Shown: in pieces, positions 1 through 8,310 of the stretch | How the letters are laid out: the number at the start of each line of letters is the position of its first letter | How positions within the stretch are numbered: the first letter of the stretch is position 1 | NCBI GenBank assembly: GCA_017619735.1 | Contig: JAFZRT010000022.1 | Coordinates: forward strand, 1-44,704 | Direction of reading: 5' to 3' | Length of the DNA: 44,704 nucleotides | From: Clostridia bacterium | Lineage (GTDB): Bacteria > Bacillota > Clostridia > Christensenellales > CAG-138 | Notes under the pieces: model-generated | Told to the model about the DNA's origin: nothing | The model's input: the letters and a program-made list of their open reading frames with translations, nothing else | Databases searched by the model: none | Made by a program: the position numbers and the translations under genes

Positions 1-113
1 GTCTCAAAAGAGGAGATTTTTGCGCCCATCGAGGCGAAAAGCGCAGGAATACCCGTCAGCGGTCTTTCGAGCATTTTCAACGAAGAGGGGCGCAAAAAGA
101 TACCTTTTGAGGC
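1..113. repeat. Imperfect inverted repeat at window edge
   Basis: Positions 3-27 and the reverse complement of 85-111 share CTCAAAAG followed, after a variable stretch, by TTTTTGCGCCC. The arms enclose about 57 bases with no convincing gene. A third related half-site (AAATCTCTTTGCC) lies at 140-152. The repeat may continue left of the window. It resembles a dispersed non-coding repeat rather than a terminator, because no T-run follows the arms. Short reading frames across it are not supported. Confidence 0.5.
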
Positions 114-147
114 TGTGTATCCTTATGTGAATGCGCCCAAAATCTCT

Positions 148-175
148 TTGCCTTTTTTCGTTTCTGTGGTAGAAT
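148..175 (+). promoter_or_regulatory. Probable sigma-A promoter for the radical SAM gene
   Basis: TTGCCT at 148-153, a 16-bp spacer ending in TGG, and TAGAAT at 170-175 form an extended -10 promoter. The predicted start of transcription is about 20 bases before the GGGAGG ribosome site of the downstream gene. Confidence 0.5.
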
Positions 176-202
176 GTTCGGGATAAAGCATTGGGAGGCA
201 AT

Positions 203-1096
203 ATGGCACGGTGTTTCGACTGTCCCGTGATGTGCGGGGCGGACAGGCAAAACGGCGAATACGGCGTCTGCGGCGCGGGGGAGAGCGCCTTCATCGCGCG
301 CGCGGCGAGGCATTATTACGAGGAGCCGCCCATCTCCGGCACCCGCGGGAGCGGAGCCGTGTTCTTCACGGGCTGCAACATGCGCTGCGTGTTCTGCCAG
401 AACCGCGAGATAAGCCGTGACGGGGGGGAGTCCCCCTTCGCCTTCCGCGCCGACGCGGACAAGCTCGCGGATATCATGCTGCGGCTGCAGGATCTGGGCG
501 CGCACAACGTGAACCTCGTGACGCCTACCCCGCATCTGCGCCTCATACTCGACGCGATACCGAAGGCGCGGGCGCGCGGGCTGACCGTGCCGATAGTGTA
601 CAACACCAACGGCTACGAGCTCACGGATTCGCTCAGACTGCTTCGGGGCCTCGTCGATATCTATCTGCCCGACCTAAAATACGTGACCCCGCGGCTCTCG
701 CTCGAATACAGCGGCCGCGCGGATTATTTCGAATACGCCTCGGAGGCGCTTGCCGAGATGCAGAGACAGGTCGGCGTGCTGACAACGGACTGCGAGGGCA
801 TAGCCGAAAGAGGGCTTATCGTGCGCCATCTCGTGCTGCCCTGCGCCGTGGACGAGACGCGCCGCGTGCTCGATCATATCAGGGCCGCGCTGCCGCCGGA
901 GACGTATATCTCGCTCATGAGCCAGTACACGCCGATACCCGGCATGAAGCGCCCGCTCGACAGGCGCATCACCAAAGCGGAGTACGACCGCGCCGTGACC
1001 TACGCCGCGGATCTCGGCTTCGTCAACGTGTTCATCCAGAAGCGCTCCTCCGCCGAGAGCGCGTTCACGCCCGCCTTCGACGGCACAGTGGAATGA
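203..1096 (+). CDS. Radical SAM protein, PflX-like (pyruvate formate-lyase activating enzyme family)
   Basis: A 297-residue radical SAM enzyme. The [4Fe-4S]/SAM motif CxxxCxxC is C58, C62, C65 in GCNMRCVFCQ. The N-terminus carries further cysteines (C4, C7, C11, C23) in the pattern typical of the PflX/COG1313 group, next to the conserved segment EEPPISGTRGSG. Members resemble glycyl-radical enzyme activases, but their substrate is generally unknown. The ATG at 203 is chosen over an in-frame TTG at 191 because GGGAGG at 193-198 is well spaced for it. The gene stands alone, with no glycyl-radical enzyme beside it, and converges on spoIIE. The family call is firm; the substrate is unknown. Confidence 0.85.
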   Translation: MARCFDCPVMCGADRQNGEYGVCGAGESAFIARAARHYYEEPPISGTRGSGAVFFTGCNMRCVFCQNREISRDGGESPFAFRADADKLADIMLRLQDLGAHNVNLVTPTPHLRLILDAIPKARARGLTVPIVYNTNGYELTDSLRLLRGLVDIYLPDLKYVTPRLSLEYSGRADYFEYASEALAEMQRQVGVLTTDCEGIAERGLIVRHLVLPCAVDETRRVLDHIRAALPPETYISLMSQYTPIPGMKRPLDRRITKAEYDRAVTYAADLGFVNVFIQKRSSAESAFTPAFDGTVE

Positions 1097-1213
1097 GCGC
1101 GGGGAATGATCATCGAATGACCGTGGGGAGAAAAGCGCGGCGGCGCTTTGCGGAGTACACCTCCCGCCTCGGCAAATGATATCGGCGGAGACGATCCCGC
1201 AAATATGCAGGAA

Positions 1214-1250
1214 AATCGGTGCGGACCTCGATCGTCCGCACCGAACTTTA
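1214..1250. terminator. Hairpin between convergent genes, probable bidirectional terminator
   Basis: A perfect 10-bp stem, CGGTGCGGAC at 1217-1226 and GTCCGCACCG at 1234-1243, has a 7-base loop. It is flanked by AACTTTATTA on the plus side and ATTTTCC on the minus side. It lies between the radical SAM gene and the end of spoIIE. The T-runs are modest. Apart from this hairpin the gap 1097-1285 shows nothing recognisable. Confidence 0.65.
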
Positions 1251-1285
1251 TTATGGATGCCCATGGGCCTGACCCGCCGGCGCAG

Positions 1286-3028
1286 CTACGCCGCGCGTTC
1301 CTCTATGCGGGCGAGGAGCACGGTCATGTCGTCCTCTCTGCCGCGGCGCAGCGCCTCGTCGAGAAGGGACTTCGCCGCGAGCTCCGGGTCGCCCCAGCCC
1401 AGCACGTTGTCCGTTATGGCCGCGATGAGGCCGCTGCCGAGCGCCTCCGTCACGCCGTCGGACATCATTATCACCGTGTCGCCGGACTTCAGCCGAACGG
1501 AGCGCGCGCTCCCGCTGGCCGCGTCCAGTATGCCCACGGGGAGCGCCTCGGAATAGAGCGTGAACACCCTGCCGCCGCGTAGCACGTAGCTCGATGGAGC
1601 TCCGTGCTTTTTCATTTCCGCCACGCCGTCGTTAAGGTCGATCAGCATCACGTCGAGCGTCGCGTACATGTCGGGGTCGCCGCTCCTGCGCAGCATGCCG
1701 TTCACGCACTCCGTCGCCTCGTCCACGCCGAACCCGACCGACAGCAGGTCGGAAAGCAGCGCGAGCGCCGCGCGGCTCTCGTCGGAGGCCGCCTCTCCGC
1801 TGCCCATGCCGTCGCTCAGCGCAAGCAGGAGCTTGCCGTCGATATCCAGCACGGAGTAGCTGTCGCCCGACTTCACGCTGCCCTTTTTAACGCTCCCCGC
1901 GGCCCCGTATTCGGCCTCGAAAGCGGAGCGGGACTCCGCGCGGGAACGGTTCAGCGAACGCCTGAGAGCGGCCGAGACGCAGCCAAGAAGCATGCCGTCG
2001 CTCCCCTCCGCGACGCGGGCGAGCTCCGCGAGCACGTCGGAGATGGAGGCCACGCGGAACTGCAGCTCGCCGTAGCGCGCGTCGGCGCCTTCGGGGCGGC
2101 CATTCGCGGCCTTCGGCATATAGAGGCGCGCGGGGACGGCGGCGAATATCATGCAGACGCAGGCCGTCTCGAAAGGGCTGAAAACGCCCACGCCGCCCAT
2201 GAACGCGAAGAATATGAGGTTCAGCCCCGCGAAGCAGACGAGCGACGCCCATTTGCCGAGCGCCCTCACGGAGGCCGCGATCATCGCCCCCGCCGCGAGT
2301 ACAGCTATGAAATGCATGTCCCCGCCGGTGGCGAGTATGCGGCCCGCGCCTATCGTCACAGCCGCGCCCGCCGCGGAAAAGCCGAGCCGGTACGCGGCGA
2401 ACAGCGCGCACGCCCCGGCGAGTATCATGGCGGGGCTCTGGCCGAGCACGCTGAAGCTGCGCATCGCGAGCACTATGAGCCCCGCGGAGGCGGAGAGCGT
2501 CAGCAGCTCCGCGTCGCCGGGAGATCTGCCGCAGAGCAGCTGCCGCAGCGCGCGCATGCCGAGGCCCAGCACCATCCCCGCGAATACGGAGACCGCCGCC
2601 GAGCCCATCAGCAGAAGCGCCCTCAGCCGGAACAACGGCGCGGCGAGCAGGAGCGCCGCAGTCTCCGCCGCGAATGCGATGAGCGGGCGGAATATGCGTT
2701 CGACGCTCCGTTTGTTCGTCACGAGGTATATCACCGCGCCGAGCGCGAGCGCCGCCGCCGCGTATGCGAAGCCGCGCGTCAGAGAGTAGCCCAGCGCGGC
2801 TCCGACCGCCGCGGAATACGGGTCCGCGCCCGCGTACCATGCCGCGATGACGACCGCTATGCCGAAGGGCGATATCCCCTCGAACGGGGAATAGGAGGCG
2901 AGGAGCGCCCCCGTTAAAAGCACCGCCGCCGACGGGAGCGCGGCCGAGACGGCTCCGAGCGCCCCCGAAAAATACGCCGCTCCGTCCCGCTTTACTCCGC
3001 TCTTCAGTCTCTTTATCAGCTCCTCCAT
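1286..3028 (-). CDS. spoIIE: Stage II sporulation protein E-like membrane PP2C phosphatase
   Basis: A 580-residue protein with a multi-pass hydrophobic N-terminal half (about residues 25-300) and a C-terminal PP2C/SpoIIE serine phosphatase domain. Metal-binding motifs are visible: SGDSYS (D389), SDGMGSG (D406-G407), SDGV (D524-G525) and EDDMTV near the end. In Bacillus, SpoIIE dephosphorylates the anti-anti-sigma factor SpoIIAA and so activates sigma-F in the forespore. This protein is shorter than the Bacillus version (about 830 residues), mainly in the region between membrane and phosphatase. The ATG at 3028 has an excellent site, GGAAGGAGG, just upstream. A longer in-frame reading would run into the SRP RNA gene and is rejected. 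Confidence 0.85.
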   Translation of the reverse strand: MEELIKRLKSGVKRDGAAYFSGALGAVSAALPSAAVLLTGALLASYSPFEGISPFGIAVVIAAWYAGADPYSAAVGAALGYSLTRGFAYAAAALALGAVIYLVTNKRSVERIFRPLIAFAAETAALLLAAPLFRLRALLLMGSAAVSVFAGMVLGLGMRALRQLLCGRSPGDAELLTLSASAGLIVLAMRSFSVLGQSPAMILAGACALFAAYRLGFSAAGAAVTIGAGRILATGGDMHFIAVLAAGAMIAASVRALGKWASLVCFAGLNLIFFAFMGGVGVFSPFETACVCMIFAAVPARLYMPKAANGRPEGADARYGELQFRVASISDVLAELARVAEGSDGMLLGCVSAALRRSLNRSRAESRSAFEAEYGAAGSVKKGSVKSGDSYSVLDIDGKLLLALSDGMGSGEAASDESRAALALLSDLLSVGFGVDEATECVNGMLRRSGDPDMYATLDVMLIDLNDGVAEMKKHGAPSSYVLRGGRVFTLYSEALPVGILDAASGSARSVRLKSGDTVIMMSDGVTEALGSGLIAAITDNVLGWGDPELAAKSLLDEALRRGREDDMTVLLARIEERAA

Positions 3029-3117
3029 ATTCCCGCCTCCTTCCGTCGGCTCTAATATAGGACGCGCGCCGCCTCCGCCTTGTCGCTCCGGGGGCGGGGA
3101 AAAGGCGGGTTTTTGGA

Positions 3118-3160
3118 GAAAAACAAAAAGAAAAAAACTTCGGCAGCAATTCCGAAGTTT
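3118..3160 (-). terminator. Intrinsic terminator of the SRP RNA gene
   Basis: Read on the minus strand, a 9-bp stem (AAACTTCGG at 3152-3160, CCGAAGTTT at 3135-3143) is followed by a long T-rich run (3118-3134). It lies directly after the end of the SRP RNA and before spoIIE. Confidence 0.8.
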
Positions 3161-3173
3161 CTTAAGAAAAAGA

Positions 3174-3445
3174 GCCGTGCACCCACCCTTCGACAAGCCG
3201 TCCCCGAGCGGTATCCCGACAGGCGGCTCCCGCCAGGCGGACCCGCGGCACACCGAACTTTCCGCTTAATGCTGCTTCCGTCAGGACCTGACATGGTTCA
3301 CGGCGATCGGTTGCACGGGACCCGGCGATCAACGCTCCTTATCGGTTCCGGCCTCGCAAACGTCTGCCTCGGGGTGGGGATTAGACCCTGCTGCGGCGGA
3401 TTGCAGGAAAAGGGCACCGCCAACTCCCCGTTTAGCACGGCAAAG
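3174..3445 (-). ncRNA. ffs: Signal recognition particle RNA, large Bacillus-type
   Basis: On the minus strand the segment starts with a stretch like the Bacillus scRNA 5' end (TCTTTGCCGTGCTAAACGGG). It contains the conserved apical region GTCAGGTCCTGACGGAAGCA and ends with GGGTGGGTGCACGGC. At about 270 nt it is the long form with an Alu domain, as in Bacilli and many Clostridia, rather than the 110-nt form of E. coli. It scaffolds Ffh in co-translational targeting of membrane and secreted proteins. The ends are placed from the promoter at 3449-3477 and the terminator at 3118-3160 and may be off by a few bases. Confidence 0.93.
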
Positions 3446-3448
3446 AGC

Positions 3449-3477
3449 ATTATACATTATGCCCCGCGTTTTTGCAA
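3449..3477 (-). promoter_or_regulatory. Promoter of the SRP RNA gene
   Basis: On the minus strand, TTGCAA (3472-3477), a 17-bp spacer and a perfect TATAAT (3449-3454). This places the transcript start at about 3443, matching the expected 5' end of the SRP RNA. Confidence 0.8.
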
Positions 3478-3485
3478 GCGGTTTT

Positions 3486-4604
3486 TTACAGGCCGCGCCT
3501 GCGCCGCCTGATGACGAGCGCCGCGGCAAGGAGCAGCGCGCCCTCCGCAAGGAGCAGGCCCGCGAATGCGGGAGCCCCGCCGGCGGCGGCCGTGAGCTGT
3601 CCCTGCGGCGTGAACTTCGATATCACGGAGAAGGCGGGGGAGAGCCCGCCCGGATCGACGAAGCACCCGCCGAGTATGCTCGTGACGAGGGCGATGAAGG
3701 GCGATGCCATGTCGATCCTGCCCGTGCCAAGGAGCCCCGACAGCGCGAGGCATAGGCCGGTCAGGCAGAACGAGTACGATACGAGCCCCGCGGCGAGATA
3801 AATGCTCCTCTCGGGCGCGAAGGCGAACGCCGCGGCGGAGACGAGCAGCGCCGCCGAGAACACGGATAAAACGTCGCCCGCAAAGTCGAGCGCGCGGCCG
3901 TTCCTCAAGGAGGCCATGCGCAGCGATACGAGGCGGGACGAGCTTTGGGAGAGCTGCTTCGCGAGGGTCAGCATAACGAGCATCAGCGCAAGCGCCGCGA
4001 ACCCCGCGTAGCCGGGGAAAGCCCTGCCGAACACGGCGCGGTCGGGCTCCGATCCGCCGCCCGCGGACTCCACGCGGCAGAGCTTGGGCGTGTCGAACTC
4101 CGCGGCGAAGGCGTCGAAATCCTCCAATGAGAAGCCGTCTGCCGCGAGCCCGTCCTTTGCGCGCAGCTCCGCCCTCTGGGCGATGAGCTTGCCGGATACG
4201 GTCTCCCTTATGAGGTCGGCGGAGACGGAGCCGGGCGCGGTCAGGAGGGTGATGAGCCCCGCCGCGTCGGGGTCGAGTATCAGCCGGTCGTAGTCCTTCG
4301 AGATGATGAGCACCGCCTCGACTTCTCCGTCGGCCGCGGCGGATCTTGCCTCACGGGCGGAGGGGAGCACCGTCACGGCGAAGCCCTTTGCCGACGCCAC
4401 CGAATCGAGGAGCTTTGCGGAAAGCCCGCCGCCGCATTCGTCGACGGCGGCCATGCGCACCTCGCCGCTGCGGGTCGCGGTGACGGCCGTGCGGACGGCG
4501 AAGAAGCAGAGCGACAGCAGCGCGAGCGTCAGGGGCAGGAGCAGCGGCTTGCCCCCGAAGAGCACGCTTATCTTTTTGAGAGCAACGGAAACGAGCCTCC
4601 TCAT
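3486..4604 (-). CDS. ABC-2 type transporter permease
   Basis: A 372-residue membrane protein with the ABC-2 exporter layout: one membrane segment near residues 20-40, a large extracytoplasmic domain, and a block of about five membrane segments from residue 200 onward. It is the last gene of a three-gene set. Its ATG overlaps the stop of the preceding permease (4601-4604), suggesting translational coupling. With the permease at 4601-5779 and the ATPase at 5776-6399 it probably forms a heteromeric exporter. The substrate cannot be told from sequence. It ends only 9 bases from the SRP RNA promoter. Confidence 0.75.
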   Translation of the reverse strand: MRRLVSVALKKISVLFGGKPLLLPLTLALLSLCFFAVRTAVTATRSGEVRMAAVDECGGGLSAKLLDSVASAKGFAVTVLPSAREARSAAADGEVEAVLIISKDYDRLILDPDAAGLITLLTAPGSVSADLIRETVSGKLIAQRAELRAKDGLAADGFSLEDFDAFAAEFDTPKLCRVESAGGGSEPDRAVFGRAFPGYAGFAALALMLVMLTLAKQLSQSSSRLVSLRMASLRNGRALDFAGDVLSVFSAALLVSAAAFAFAPERSIYLAAGLVSYSFCLTGLCLALSGLLGTGRIDMASPFIALVTSILGGCFVDPGGLSPAFSVISKFTPQGQLTAAAGGAPAFAGLLLAEGALLLAAALVIRRRRRGL

Positions 4605-5779
4605 GCGCGCCTCCTTGCCCCGATGAACGGGAGCGACGCTATAAAGAACGCCGCGGCCGCGATAACGAGCGGCAGAAGCCGCGGGAGCATCGCCCGGAGC
4701 CCGCGCCCCATGGAGGCGTACTGCATGGAGGACAGTATCACGTGCGGCGGAAGCACGCGCGCGGCGGCCTTCAGCGGGGCCGCCAGCAGCGAGTACGGGT
4801 ACAGCGCGCCGCCCAGAGTCAGCACGAGCAGCATCACGATATTGCCTATGAGCTGCGCCGTCGACGCGCGCCCGGCAACCGCCGAAACGAAGAGGAAGAA
4901 CGCGAAGGACAGGTCGAAGCAGACTATCAGCGCGGGCACGAGCACGTTGAGCCCGCCCGGCTTTAGGATTACTATCAGCGCCGCCGCGGGCAGGGCCGTC
5001 ATCACGAAGGCGATGACGAGCTTCGACAGGAGCGCCTCCGCGACGCTCCCGCCCGACACGCGGAACCTTGCCGAAAGGCCGGCGTCGGTCTCCTCGGAGA
5101 CGGAGCGGAGCACGCCGAGGGGTATGAACATAATGAGCATGGAGAGCATGCTCGCCGCGAAGAACTGCTTTTCACGGTCGTAGCCGCCGCCGTAAACGTC
5201 AGCCAGCTCGAAAAGCTCCAGGCGGGAGAGCGCGTCGTTTATCGCGGCGTTGGAGTATTCGTAATAGACCTGCTCCAGCTCCTCGCTGCTGAGCTCGCCG
5301 AAGCGGACTCGGGCCGCGGCGTAGTGCGCGCGCTGATTCGACTCCAGTATGCCGACGAGCGACGTGAACGCCGTCCGCACCAGAGCCGCCTCCTGCGGCA
5401 TGTCCTTGTTCAGCGCGATCACAACGTCCGTATCGCGCATGTCGTAAAGGTCGTAAAAGAAGTCCTTCGGTATGGTCACTATCGCGGCGCAGCCCCGCTC
5501 CGCAAGCTCCGCGTCGGTCTTGTCGCCCGCGCGCAGCACGGCGGAGAAGAGCTCCACCCTGTCGAGCTGTGTCGTGAGCATGCGGGACATCACCGTCCCG
5601 TCCTCGTCGCGCACGGCGATCGGGAACCCCGCGACGGAGGCGTCCGCCGAGGCGGCAGTGCGCATACCGAAGATCATCAGGAATACGAGCAGCACGGGCA
5701 GCGCCAAAAAGGCGAGGGAACGGAGCCCTCCGCCCGTGAGCAGCCTTATGTCCTTTTTGAGACAGGCCGCGAATCTCAT
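4601..5779 (-). CDS. ABC-2 type transporter permease
   Basis: A 392-residue permease with an N-terminal membrane segment (LAFLALPVLLVFLMIFGM), an extracytoplasmic domain of roughly 190 residues, then a cluster of membrane segments, as in the ABC-2 family. It is a paralogue-like partner of the next gene. The start at 5779 is chosen because its ATG overlaps the ATPase stop codon (5776-5778) and the protein then begins with a short charged stretch before the first membrane helix. The longer open frame upstream lies out of phase over the ATPase gene and is a shadow. The exported substrate is unknown. Confidence 0.75.
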   Translation of the reverse strand: MRFAACLKKDIRLLTGGGLRSLAFLALPVLLVFLMIFGMRTAASADASVAGFPIAVRDEDGTVMSRMLTTQLDRVELFSAVLRAGDKTDAELAERGCAAIVTIPKDFFYDLYDMRDTDVVIALNKDMPQEAALVRTAFTSLVGILESNQRAHYAAARVRFGELSSEELEQVYYEYSNAAINDALSRLELFELADVYGGGYDREKQFFAASMLSMLIMFIPLGVLRSVSEETDAGLSARFRVSGGSVAEALLSKLVIAFVMTALPAAALIVILKPGGLNVLVPALIVCFDLSFAFFLFVSAVAGRASTAQLIGNIVMLLVLTLGGALYPYSLLAAPLKAAARVLPPHVILSSMQYASMGRGLRAMLPRLLPLVIAAAAFFIASLPFIGARRRA

Positions 5780-6399
5780 TTCAGCCGGCCCTCCGACAAT
5801 ACGAGCACCCTGTCGCAGACGCCCTTCAGCTCCTCCTTTATGTGGCTGATGAGCACCACCGCGGCGCCGCCCGCCTTGAGATCCTTTATCGTGGAGAGCA
5901 TCACCGCGACGGAGGCGTCGTCCGCGCCGGCTGTCGGCTCGTCCAGCAGGAGCAGCTTCGGCGTGACGACGAGCGCCGCCGCCATGTTGAGGCGCCGCTT
6001 CATGCCGCCGGAATAGGTCTCCACGCGCTTGTTCGCCTTTTCGGTAAGGTCCATGAGCTTCAGCAGCATGTCCACGCGCTCCCGCCTGCGGCGGCCGAAA
6101 AGCCCGTACGCCTCCGCCCAGAAATCGAGGTTCTGCCTCCCCGTGAGGGTGGGGTAGAGGGCGATATCCTGCGGCACGTAGCATATGCGGCCGGCAAGTT
6201 CCGCGTTCTCCGCGCGGGCGCCGGAAAGCGGCTTCAGCGTGCCCGCCATAACGCCTATCAGCGTGGATTTGCCCGCGCCGTTTCGGCCGTAAATGCCAAT
6301 GGCCTCGCCCGCGCGCACGTCGAGGCAGACCCCGTCGAGCACGCGCTCGGAGCCGTAGTCCATAACTATATCGGTCAGCTTAAGTACGGTTTCGCTCAT
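5776..6399 (-). CDS. ABC transporter ATP-binding protein
   Basis: A 207-residue nucleotide-binding subunit: Walker A GRNGAGKST, Q-loop region YVPQD, signature YSGGMKRR, Walker B LLLLDEP, and switch histidine in ISHIKEE. It energises the two permeases that follow with overlapping codons. The start is odd: no Shine-Dalgarno is visible before the ATG at 6399, and the upstream bases are the T-run of the previous gene's terminator. It may be translated from read-through transcripts. A later in-frame ATG (residue 13) has no better site. Confidence 0.85.
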   Translation of the reverse strand: MSETVLKLTDIVMDYGSERVLDGVCLDVRAGEAIGIYGRNGAGKSTLIGVMAGTLKPLSGARAENAELAGRICYVPQDIALYPTLTGRQNLDFWAEAYGLFGRRRRERVDMLLKLMDLTEKANKRVETYSGGMKRRLNMAAALVVTPKLLLLDEPTAGADDASVAVMLSTIKDLKAGGAAVVLISHIKEELKGVCDRVLVLSEGRLK

Positions 6400-6402
6400 T
6401 TC

Positions 6403-6442
6403 GAAAAAAACGATGGGCTGCCCTCCCGCGGGAAAGCAGCCC
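6403..6442 (-). terminator. Terminator or attenuator between zinc-ribbon gene and ABC genes
   Basis: On the minus strand, GGGCTGC (6436-6442) pairs with GCAGCCC (6415-6421) and is followed by ATCG and seven T residues, ending 4 bases before the ATPase start codon. It closes the zinc-ribbon gene. Since no promoter is visible between it and the ABC genes, partial read-through is likely. Confidence 0.75.
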
Positions 6443-6455
6443 TTGTACGTCGTTA

Positions 6456-8153
6456 TCAGAACAATCCGCCGAACAGGAGCTGCTGGAGGATGTTGCTCAA
6501 TCCCTCGGCCATGTTCTGGAACACCGCCTGTATCTCCTCGACGGAGGCGTTCGTCATGTCGGTCGGCTCGACGCTCTTAGGCGCTTCGACGCCGCTGCCC
6601 TCGGATACGAGGGCCGTCACGGTGACGGAGGAGACGTCGCCCATACCGTCAGGGGAGGCCACGACGATAACGTGCTTCATCGCGCCGCCTTCGGGAGTGA
6701 CGGCAATGTCGACCACCTTGGCGCCGCCGTACATCACGGTAATATTGCCCGCCATGGTGTGCAGCGCGGAGGTCTTGGTCTTGTCAAGGTCGAACTTGAC
6801 GTCGACGGTCTCGCCGTCGGCGGTGGTGATCGTCGACTTGCCCGCGATCCTGTCGGGATCCTTCTTGTCGAGCACGGTGTCGGCGCTCATGCTGCCGTCT
6901 TCGGTGTTCATGAAGGCGTAAACGCGGGTGTTGCTGCGCTCGTTCATTATGTCATAGCCGGCGGAGCCGTCGTCCCTGACGAGGCGCTGGGAGACGATCT
7001 CGTTCCCGATCATGGCTACGGCGATCTTTGCCTTGTGCTCGGCAAGATCGACGGCGTTCTCATGCGCGCCCTCGCGGATCTTTGCGCCGATGGTCGCGGG
7101 GCCTTCCTCATCGGAAACGGCCGGCATCAGCTTGTCGTTGATGAGGCCGCCGATATAGCAGCCGTCGCGGTCGAGGTAATCCGCAAGCGCGTTGAACACG
7201 GCTTCGAACTCCTCGGCGGAGGGGGTGATTGTGTAAAGGTCGGCCTTGACCGTCCTGTCGCCGCCGAACACGGGGACGTCGGCCCTGCGCTCGATGACGG
7301 TGTTGCTCTTGGTGGAGAGCCCGGCGAGTATCTTCAGAAGATCGTTGACCTCCCTGCGGACCTTGGCCTCGTCGAGACGCTCGGTCTTCGCGGAGGACTT
7401 GTCCGCGGGGGCGGCGTCTTCGGAGCTGCTCATGACCTCTGCAAGGGTCTTCGCGTCGAAGAGATAGTACTTCTCGTCAAGCTGGGGGACGTACAAGCCG
7501 ATCCTGCCGTCCTCGATTATCACGCGGCCGTCAAGCGCGGGATTGCCCTGATAGTTGACCTGCGCGAATACGCGGCTGCCTTCCTTGTCCATATCGACGT
7601 TGAGGTCGAGAGTGACCTTTTCGAGTATGGCGTTGATTATCGCGGTCTCGCTGAAAATGCTTGCGTTCTCCGCGCCGAGGGATACGGTGATCCTCGTGTC
7701 GGCCTTGGTGTCGGCGGCCTTGTCACGGCCCGAGAAGGCCATATCCAGACCCGCGTCGACCATGGACTTCTCCGCGAGGCCCAGCTTCAGACGGGAGGCG
7801 GGGAGCAGGTTCTTGTACGCGCCGGTGAAATACAGCGCGGCGAGCGCGGCGAGCAGCGCCAGCGCGACGATACCGATGATGAGCCCCGCGCGGGACTTCT
7901 TCTTCGGCTTCCCGGCGGGCTCCGCAGAGGGCTCCGCAGAGGGCTGGGCGGCGGGTATCGCCTCGTTCACGGCCTTTTCGGCCTCGCAGGCGGATCCTTC
8001 AAGGGTCGGGGCGGTATCGCAAACAGCTTCGCTCACTTCCGCAGCGGCTTCCTCGGCAGCCCGGGCGGCCGCGTGCGCGACCGCAGCGCCGCAGGCGGGG
8101 CAGAACCTTACGCCGTCCGCGAGCTCTTTTCCGCAGTTAGAACAGAAACTCAT
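6456..8153 (-). CDS. Zinc-ribbon membrane-anchored protein of unknown function
   Basis: A 565-residue protein. The N-terminus is a zinc ribbon (C4, C7, C18, C21 in FCSNCG and FCPACG), then an Ala/Glu/Pro-rich linker, a basic patch KPKKKSR, one membrane helix at about residues 89-110, and an extracytoplasmic domain of about 450 residues rich in beta-type sequence. Proteins of this layout are common in Clostridia, and the exported part has no function I can assign. AAAGGAG sits well before the ATG, and a strong promoter lies at 8187-8215. It may be co-transcribed with the ABC set downstream. Confidence 0.65.
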   Translation of the reverse strand: MSFCSNCGKELADGVRFCPACGAAVAHAAARAAEEAAAEVSEAVCDTAPTLEGSACEAEKAVNEAIPAAQPSAEPSAEPAGKPKKKSRAGLIIGIVALALLAALAALYFTGAYKNLLPASRLKLGLAEKSMVDAGLDMAFSGRDKAADTKADTRITVSLGAENASIFSETAIINAILEKVTLDLNVDMDKEGSRVFAQVNYQGNPALDGRVIIEDGRIGLYVPQLDEKYYLFDAKTLAEVMSSSEDAAPADKSSAKTERLDEAKVRREVNDLLKILAGLSTKSNTVIERRADVPVFGGDRTVKADLYTITPSAEEFEAVFNALADYLDRDGCYIGGLINDKLMPAVSDEEGPATIGAKIREGAHENAVDLAEHKAKIAVAMIGNEIVSQRLVRDDGSAGYDIMNERSNTRVYAFMNTEDGSMSADTVLDKKDPDRIAGKSTITTADGETVDVKFDLDKTKTSALHTMAGNITVMYGGAKVVDIAVTPEGGAMKHVIVVASPDGMGDVSSVTVTALVSEGSGVEAPKSVEPTDMTNASVEEIQAVFQNMAEGLSNILQQLLFGGLF

Positions 8154-8186
8154 TTTTTTTACTCCTTTGCATATTGGGATAGTTTA

Positions 8187-8215
8187 ATAATAAGTAAAAC
8201 CCGAAAAAATGTCAA
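8187..8215 (-). promoter_or_regulatory. Sigma-A promoter for the zinc-ribbon gene
   Basis: On the minus strand, a perfect TTGACA (8210-8215), a 17-bp spacer and TATTAT (8187-8192). The gene begins 34 bases after the -10, with AAAGGAG in the leader. Confidence 0.75.
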
Positions 8216-8275
8216 TATCCCGCGTGTAAAAATCAGGTAAAATCGAAAGCCCGCGAGCCCCCCGCCAACTCCCGA

Positions 8276-8304
8276 TTGCAAAGGCGCGCGCCCGGTGGTA
8301 TAAT
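8276..8304 (+). promoter_or_regulatory. Promoter giving a probably leaderless mRNA
   Basis: TTGCAA (8276-8281), a 17-bp spacer and a perfect TATAAT (8299-8304). Six bases separate the -10 from the ATG at 8311, so transcription should start at or within a base or two of the start codon. No ribosome site is possible in that space. Confidence 0.7.
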
Positions 8305-8310
8305 AATGAT

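Noticed and set aside
3029..3253. N-terminal extension of SpoIIE
   Set aside because: It would read through the SRP RNA terminator and the RNA itself; the ATG at 3028 has an excellent GGAAGGAGG site.
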